Source: Bifidobacterium moukalabense DSM 27321 (GTDB lineage Bacteria; Actinomycetota; Actinomycetes; Actinomycetales; Bifidobacteriaceae). Taken from it: a stretch of 64,000 nt of DNA. The first letter of the stretch is position 1. Each line of letters starts with the position of its first letter. The translations under genes were made by a program, and so were the position numbers. The DNA lies in the NCBI RefSeq assembly GCF_000522505.1, contig NZ_AZMV01000001.1, positions 124,001 to 188,000 of the forward strand. The letters run 5' to 3'. The notes beneath the pieces were generated by a model that saw nothing but the letters and a program-made list of their open reading frames with translations, had not been told where the DNA came from and searched no databases. Shown here in pieces: positions 58,772 through 64,000 of this stretch.

Positions 58772-60053
58772 GGCCGCATTGCGGATTCTCGGGGCTCGCA
58801 AGCTCTATGTGGTCATCTACCTTGTATGTATCGGCGCGATGATGCTGGGCATCAGCTGGCAGACCATGCGTGCCTCGCGCAGCGCCGGTGATACCGTGTA
58901 TCAGCCTGACACCGCCCGCGTGGCCGTGATCGATCGCGACGCGGACACCGACGATCTGGCATCTTCGTTGCGTTCCTATCTGGCGACGGATAGCGAGATC
59001 GTCGAAATCGCGGACGATGCCGAATCATTGCAGCAGGCCGTCGCCTCGAACTACGTCGATCTGATCGCCATCGTGCCGAGGGGGTTCGCCGAACGGTATC
59101 AGCGGTACCTGAACGACACCGACGGCGCTGCCACGCAGCCCGTCATCGAGACGGTGGTGAGCTACACCTCCGGTTCCGGCTCATTGGCGCAGTTGGAGGT
59201 CAACGAGTTTCTTTCGCTGACACGCACCTCGTATCTGGGGCTTCCCTCCGGCGAGCGCACCGTGCCTGATGCCGCACAGACGGTGTTGGGCATCGCACGC
59301 AAGGACGCCAAGGAGTCATCCGTCGCCGTCGTCCACGTGGCATCTGGCGATGCCGATGCCGTCAAACCGGCCGCCTCCGCATTCGCGGGTACCATTAAAT
59401 CCGCCCTGTACCCTCTCTTGCTGGTCATGACGATATGCACGTTCCTGGTGATCGGCACATTCAACGAAAGCGAGATCCGCCGTCGACTCTATGCGTCACC
59501 GAAACGTTCCGTGTCGCTGGAACTGCAGCAGGTGGCCACATGCTGCGCATTCGGCCTGCTGGTATGCATCGGCTACACCGCTGCGACATTCCTGCTGATG
59601 AAGATGGCAGGAGTGTCGTTTGAGGGATTGACGATCGTCAATGTCGGACTGTCGTTCATCTCGCTGCTGGTGTACACGCTGATGGCCATCGCCTGTGGGT
59701 TCCTGCTGGGCTCGGTCGTTCTTTCAGAGATGGCGGTGAACGGATTCGTGAACGTGTTCGGACTGCTCACCATGTTCACGTCGGGCATGTCGTTCTCGGT
59801 GGACATGATGCCTGAACCGATGATTGTGATCGGCGAGTTCCTGCCGGGATGGTGGCTGTGCGTGTCCATCGACAACGCCTTTGGACTTGGCACGGCTTCG
59901 GGCACCGGAGTGGATTACGGTGCATGGGCGTCGTCGATCGGCCTGGTGGCACTGTTCGGCGTGGCGTTCGTCTGCCTTGGTCTGGCGTTGGGCCGCATCC
60001 GACGCACCCGTCCGACGCTGGCCTCCCCCTCCACCACGCAGCTGGCGAAGTAG
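58758..60053 (+). CDS. ABC-2 type transporter permease, second subunit
   Basis: This 431-residue permease has the same plan as the preceding one: one membrane segment near residues 13-33, an extracytoplasmic domain (about 40-210), and six membrane segments (about 212-420). Two different permeases with one ATPase is the LnrLMN/Drr-like arrangement, exporting lipophilic compounds such as polyenes. The start overlaps the previous gene, which indicates translational coupling. The substrate is unknown. Confidence 0.9.
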   Translation: MNTCKAALRILGARKLYVVIYLVCIGAMMLGISWQTMRASRSAGDTVYQPDTARVAVIDRDADTDDLASSLRSYLATDSEIVEIADDAESLQQAVASNYVDLIAIVPRGFAERYQRYLNDTDGAATQPVIETVVSYTSGSGSLAQLEVNEFLSLTRTSYLGLPSGERTVPDAAQTVLGIARKDAKESSVAVVHVASGDADAVKPAASAFAGTIKSALYPLLLVMTICTFLVIGTFNESEIRRRLYASPKRSVSLELQQVATCCAFGLLVCIGYTAATFLLMKMAGVSFEGLTIVNVGLSFISLLVYTLMAIACGFLLGSVVLSEMAVNGFVNVFGLLTMFTSGMSFSVDMMPEPMIVIGEFLPGWWLCVSIDNAFGLGTASGTGVDYGAWASSIGLVALFGVAFVCLGLALGRIRRTRPTLASPSTTQLAK

Positions 60054-60096
60054 AGGGATTCCATGGCGCGAAGTTCATGAATCCGCCCGCACCACA

Positions 60097-60759
60097 TCAG
60101 CCATTGAGCGAATCCTTCCACGCACGGTATTCGGAGGCCTTGCCCTCCCAGTACTCACGGTCTGCATCCGTGATTCTGCGAATGACACGGCATGGATTGC
60201 CTACGGCCACCGAATGCGAGGGGATGTCCTTGACCACCACGGATCCGGCCCCGATCACCACATCGTCGCCGATGGTGACACCGGGGCCGACGACCACGTT
60301 GCCGCCGAACCAGACGTCACTGCCGATGGTGATCGGACGGGCGCCTTCCGGACCGGAGGAACGCACTGCGGCGTCGATTGGATGGTATGGCGTGTACAGT
60401 CCTATGCGCGGCCCGAAGAAGACGCGATCGCCGATGGTGATCTTTGCGACATCAAGGAAGATGCAATCCATGTTGGCATAGAAGTTGTCGCCGATATAGG
60501 TGTTGCAGCCGTAGTCGCAATTGAACGGCGGCTCCAGGAAACAGCCTTTGCCGAGCGATCCGAACAGTTCGCGGAACAGTTCCTCCCGTTCCTTGAATGC
60601 ATCGTATTGCGATGTGTTGATGGCCTGCACAAGGCGGCGCTTGCGCATGTTCGCCTCCTGCTGCTGTGGACTATCGGCCACATACAGTTCACCGGAAAGC
60701 ATGCGTTCCCATTCGTCCTTTGCCGGTTGGATGGTCTTCCGGGCCATGTCCATCGTCAT
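60097..60759 (-). CDS. maltose/galactoside O-acetyltransferase-like hexapeptide protein
   Basis: This 220-residue trimeric acetyltransferase has an N-terminal helical domain (about 1-75: DEWERMLSGELY) and a left-handed beta-helix of hexapeptide repeats (about 80-200: NTYIGDNFYANMDCIFLDVA, then VWFGGNVVVGPGVTIGDD). The catalytic His lies in YTPYHPID. Members acetylate sugars using acetyl-CoA. AAGGAG seven bases before ATG 60759 sets the start. It is divergent from the AraC regulator, which probably controls it. Confidence 0.93.
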   Translation of the reverse strand: MTMDMARKTIQPAKDEWERMLSGELYVADSPQQQEANMRKRRLVQAINTSQYDAFKEREELFRELFGSLGKGCFLEPPFNCDYGCNTYIGDNFYANMDCIFLDVAKITIGDRVFFGPRIGLYTPYHPIDAAVRSSGPEGARPITIGSDVWFGGNVVVGPGVTIGDDVVIGAGSVVVKDIPSHSVAVGNPCRVIRRITDADREYWEGKASEYRAWKDSLNG

Positions 60760-60907
60760 ATATCGCTCCTTGCTACGCCTGAAAACAGGTAGGTCAATCG
60801 TTTGATGTTCTCTGGTATCCATTACACGACATTTCGATTTCGTCATTGCCGTCCCTCGTTATAGTATCAACCATAGAATTAGCATTATTTACCACCACGG
60901 AGAGGGT

Positions 60908-61897
60908 ATGGGCGAACTGGACATCGATGAGGTCATGCCGATCACCTCTTGGGGACGGCAACCCAATGGGGCGGAGATGGTGCAGTATGATGCTCCGATG
61001 TTCCTATCGTTCACAGAGCATTCCCTCCTGCACCAATACCCGAACATGCGGGCCGAATGCCATTGGCATATCGACCTTGAATTCACGCGCATCTTCCGCG
61101 GACACATGATATATTTCGTGAGCGGCGAAATCATCCGTCTTGAGGAAGGACAGGCGATTTTCGTCAACTCACGTCAGCTGCATTACGGGTTTTCCGACGA
61201 TGGCAGCGATTGCGAGTTCTCCTGCAGTCTGCTCAACCCGTCCCGAATGGGTGCCCTGACGGCGATCCACGAACGATTCGTGGCGCCGCTGGTCGCCGAT
61301 TCCTCACTGCCGTATGTGGTGTTCGACGAACACGACGGGGCCGGGGACCGTGTCGTACGGCTGCTCGACCAGGTGCATTCCGCCAAGTTCGGCGATCATG
61401 CACTGGAAACCCCACGCACCGTTCCACAGACCGCGGCCGGCATGATGCTGACGGACGATCTTGCATCGTTGACGGTCATCAGCTGTTTCTATGCGCTCAC
61501 CCGGGAACTGATGGATGTCTCACGACAACGCCATGCCGGCGAATCGCGGACTTCCGCCATGACGCATGACCCGCATATCGATGTTCTGCGGGCGATGGTC
61601 GATTATGTACAGCAACATTACGTGCGTCCGATTACGCTCGACCAGATCGCGGCCGCCGGGTCGGTCGGCCGCACCACCTGCGCCAAGATCTTCCGTGACC
61701 TACTGGGGCAGACGCCGATCGAATTCGTCAATGACGTGCGTGTGCGCGCCGCCGCGGAACTGTTGAGATCCACCCGTCTGCCGATCGCCAGCATCGCCGA
61801 CCGATCGGGCTTCGCATCAGCCAGTTTCTTCACACGCACCTTCCGGCGTGTCATGCACGTTACGCCATTCGAATACCGCAAGGGATTCGAAGGATAG
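60908..61897 (+). CDS. AraC-family transcription regulator
   Basis: This 329-residue regulator has an N-terminal cupin ligand-binding domain (about 30-110, HWHIDLEFTRIFRGHMIY) and a C-terminal AraC-type double helix-turn-helix (about 215-325: ITLDQIAAAGSVGRTTCAKI, then FASASFFTRTFRRVMHVTPF). Sugar-responsive regulators have this plan. GGAGAGGG precedes the ATG. It is divergent from the acetyltransferase gene 149 bases away, and convergent with aconitase. Confidence 0.92.
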   Translation: MGELDIDEVMPITSWGRQPNGAEMVQYDAPMFLSFTEHSLLHQYPNMRAECHWHIDLEFTRIFRGHMIYFVSGEIIRLEEGQAIFVNSRQLHYGFSDDGSDCEFSCSLLNPSRMGALTAIHERFVAPLVADSSLPYVVFDEHDGAGDRVVRLLDQVHSAKFGDHALETPRTVPQTAAGMMLTDDLASLTVISCFYALTRELMDVSRQRHAGESRTSAMTHDPHIDVLRAMVDYVQQHYVRPITLDQIAAAGSVGRTTCAKIFRDLLGQTPIEFVNDVRVRAAAELLRSTRLPIASIADRSGFASASFFTRTFRRVMHVTPFEYRKGFEG

Positions 61898-61916
61898 GAT
61901 CTTTGGCCGCAATCAT

Positions 61917-61961
61917 GGTGCGGACTTCGTGGATCGGTGACCGATCCACGAAGCCCGCACC
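61917..61961 (-). terminator. hairpin between the AraC and aconitase genes
   Basis: A 21-base stem (61917-61937 with 61941-61961) has one mismatch on the plus strand that becomes a G-U pair in a minus-strand transcript, so it fits better as the end of aconitase mRNA. The loop is only three bases, and no T-run follows. Confidence 0.65.
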
Positions 61962-61988
61962 GCTATCGGACCGGACCTCCGTCTTCGC

Positions 61989-64000
61989 CTACTTCATCAG
62001 ATTGCGCAGGACGTACTGGAGAATGCCTCCGTTGCGGTAGTAGTCCGCTTCGCCTGGCGTATCGATGCGCACGACCGCGTCGAACTCGGTCTTGGAACCG
62101 TCCGCGTGGGTGGCGGTGACGTGAACCGTCTTCGGAGTGGAACCCTCGTTGAGCGCCTCGATGCCGGAAATGTCGTATGTTTCGGTGCCGTTGAGACCGA
62201 GGCTCTCGTAGGATTCGCCCACCGGGAACTGCAGCGGCAGCACGCCCATGCCGATCAGGTTGGAGCGGTGGATGCGTTCGAAGCTCTCGGTGATGACGGC
62301 CTTGACGCCCAGCATGACGGTGCCTTTGGCCGCCCAGTCACGCGAGGAGCCGGTGCCGTATTCCTTACCCGCCAGTACGACCAGCGGCACATCGTTGTCA
62401 ATGTAGTCGCGGGACGCCTCGAAGATCGTGGTCGGCTTCTTGGCTAGGAAATCATAGGTGAAGCCACCAGGGGTGACTTCCTCGCCTACGGAGGCGAGCA
62501 ACTGGTTCCTCAGGCGGATGTTGCCGAACGTGCCGCGCACCATGACCTCGTGGTTGCCTCGGCGGGAACCGTAGGAGTTGAAGTTCTTCGGTTCGACGCC
62601 GTGATCGGTCAGGTATTTGCCGGCCGGACTGGTGGCCTTGAATGCGCCTGCCGGGGAGATATGGTCGGTGGTCACGGAGTCGCCGAGCAATGCGAGCACA
62701 CGGGCGCCGTGAATGTCCTCGACCGGATCCGGGGTGGCCTTCATGCCGTCAAAGAAGGTCTGCTTACGCACGTAGGTGGAGTGCTCATCCCATGCGAACA
62801 GCTCGCCTTCCGGCACGTCGAGGCCCTTCCAGCGATGATCGCCCTCGAATACGGAGGCATAGTCCTTAAGGAACATCTCGCGATTGACGGTACCGTCGAC
62901 CACGGCGGCGACCTCTTCGTTGGTCGGCCAGATGTCTTTGAGATACACATCGTTGCCGTCACCGTCCTTGCCAAGCGGCTGGGTTTCGAAATCGAAGTCC
63001 ATGGTGCCGGCGAGCGCGTAGGCGATGACCAGCGGCGGGGATGCCAGATAGTTCATCTTGACGTCCGGGCTGATGCGTCCTTCGAAGTTGCGGTTGCCGG
63101 ACAGCACCGAGGTGACGGTCAGGTCGTTGGCGTTGATGGCTTCGGAGATCTCCGGCAGCAGCGGGCCGGAGTTGCCGATGCAGGTGGCGCAGCCGAAGCC
63201 GACCAGCTGGTAGCCGAGCGCGTCAAGATCGTCCTGCAGGCCGGCGGCCTTCAGATAGTCGGCCACGACCTGGGAGCCCGGAGCGAGCGAGGTCTTGACC
63301 CACGGCTTAGGCTTAAGCCCTTTGGCATGCGCGTTGCGGGCAATCAGACCGGCGGCGATCATGACGGACGGGTTGGAGGTGTTGGTACAGGAGGTGATGG
63401 AGGCGATGGCCACATCGCCGTTCGTGATGTCGAAGTCGCCGCGGAAATCGGTGGAGACGGCAACCGGCTCCTGCACGGTCCTGTCGGTCTCGTATGCAGG
63501 TAGGGTCTCGGCGAACCTGGTCTTGGATTCGGCCAGCACGATACGGTCCTGCGGGCGTTTCGGCCCCGCGATGGACGGCACGACGGTACCGAGATCGAGC
63601 TCGAGGTATTCGGAATACTGCGGTTCCACATAGTTCGGGTCGGTGGTGTCACCCCAAAGCTTGTTGGCCTTGGCATACGCCTCGACGAGCGCGATCTGCT
63701 CTTCGGAGCGGCCGGTCAGACGCAGGTAATCGAGCGTGACGCCGTCGATCGGGAAGATGCCGCAGGTGGAGCCGAATTCCGGACCCATATTGCCGATGGT
63801 GGCACGGTTGGCCAACGGTACGGAGGCGATGCCCTCGCCGTAGAATTCCACGAACTTGCCGACCACACCGTGCTGTCGGAGCATGTCGGTGATGGTCAGG
63901 ACCACGTCGGTGGCGGTGACGCCCTCCGGAATGGAGCCGGTAAGCCTGAAGCCGACGACGCGCGGCACGAGCATGGAGATCGGCTGGCCGAGCATGGCGG
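61989..64000 (-). CDS. acnA: aconitate hydratase, 5' end outside the window
   Basis: Aconitase interconverts citrate and isocitrate through cis-aconitate using a [4Fe-4S] cluster. About 670 C-terminal residues of an expected 900 or so are present. The cluster ligands appear in [12 protein letters not shown] and [11 protein letters not shown]. The swivel domain is complete at the C-terminus ([17 protein letters not shown] and GMGVLPLQF). It matches AcnA/IRP-type aconitases, not AcnB. The start lies beyond base 64000, so the N-terminal part with the first substrate residues is not seen. Confidence 0.95.
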   Translation of the reverse strand, partial: AMLGQPISMLVPRVVGFRLTGSIPEGVTATDVVLTITDMLRQHGVVGKFVEFYGEGIASVPLANRATIGNMGPEFGSTCGIFPIDGVTLDYLRLTGRSEEQIALVEAYAKANKLWGDTTDPNYVEPQYSEYLELDLGTVVPSIAGPKRPQDRIVLAESKTRFAETLPAYETDRTVQEPVAVSTDFRGDFDITNGDVAIASITSCTNTSNPSVMIAAGLIARNAHAKGLKPKPWVKTSLAPGSQVVADYLKAAGLQDDLDALGYQLVGFGCATCIGNSGPLLPEISEAINANDLTVTSVLSGNRNFEGRISPDVKMNYLASPPLVIAYALAGTMDFDFETQPLGKDGDGNDVYLKDIWPTNEEVAAVVDGTVNREMFLKDYASVFEGDHRWKGLDVPEGELFAWDEHSTYVRKQTFFDGMKATPDPVEDIHGARVLALLGDSVTTDHISPAGAFKATSPAGKYLTDHGVEPKNFNSYGSRRGNHEVMVRGTFGNIRLRNQLLASVGEEVTPGGFTYDFLAKKPTTIFEASRDYIDNDVPLVVLAGKEYGTGSSRDWAAKGTVMLGVKAVITESFERIHRSNLIGMGVLPLQFPVGESYESLGLNGTETYDISGIEALNEGSTPKTVHVTATHADGSKTEFDAVVRIDTPGEADYYRNGGILQYVLRNLMK

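Noticed and set aside
1..64000. tRNA or rRNA genes
   Set aside because: No cloverleaf with a conserved TTCGA arm or rRNA-like sequence was recognised by eye. A tRNA-finding program would settle it.

Overview
The window looks like a piece of a high-GC actinobacterial chromosome, very probably Bifidobacterium and most likely B. adolescentis or a close relative. The housekeeping genes have actinobacterial form (SepH, DUF4193, DUF3046 upstream of recA, ClgR, HrdB-type sigma factor with a Lys/Ala-rich then acidic N-terminus, A-type RNase P RNA). The exported, wall-anchored GH26 mannanase has the layout of the characterised B. adolescentis enzyme BaMan26A. Species is inferred, not proven.

Layout. 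1-2.8 kb is an accessory, decayed region: an unrecognised 141-residue protein, an A/T-rich GIY-YIG nuclease gene between two same-orientation remnants of an IS3-type transposase, and an IS256-type remnant. 2.8-9.1 kb holds cyclophilin, the bifunctional (p)ppGpp enzyme Rsh, dut, DUF4193, sepH and an alkaline-phosphatase-superfamily protein. 9.3-24.1 kb holds topoisomerase IV subunit A, an Lhr-type helicase, an HTH/DUF2975 pair divergent from a DUF4173-like membrane protein, an MFS permease, topoisomerase IV subunit B and the primary sigma factor. 24.2-35.5 kb holds a DUF4192 protein, a polyprenyl synthetase, a PASTA kinase, an acyltransferase, trpD, secA, the ribosome hibernation factor and rnpB. 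35.5-42.5 kb is the conserved recX-recA-DUF3046-clgR-cinA-pgsA-ftsK block, read leftwards. 42.6-50 kb holds the mannanase, a Fic-like protein, miaA-miaB and a small alarmone synthetase. 50-64 kb holds a DMT permease, a Bax-inhibitor-1 protein, a DUF262-RAMA protein, a two-component system divergent from a three-gene ABC exporter, an acetyltransferase divergent from an AraC regulator, and the 3' part of aconitase, which is cut by the window end.

How it works together. Two alarmone enzymes, ClgR, a LexA-type box before recA, and HPF make this a stress-response-rich stretch. Topoisomerase IV subunits, FtsK, SepH and RecA serve chromosome and division functions. The mannanase supplies glycan foraging. 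The most unusual material is the DUF262-RAMA protein (a possible modification-sensing defence protein with an altered nuclease motif), the GIY-YIG island, a cluster of TATCGATA palindromes between two membrane-protein operons, and two neighbouring genes that are each broken at a six-base homopolymer.
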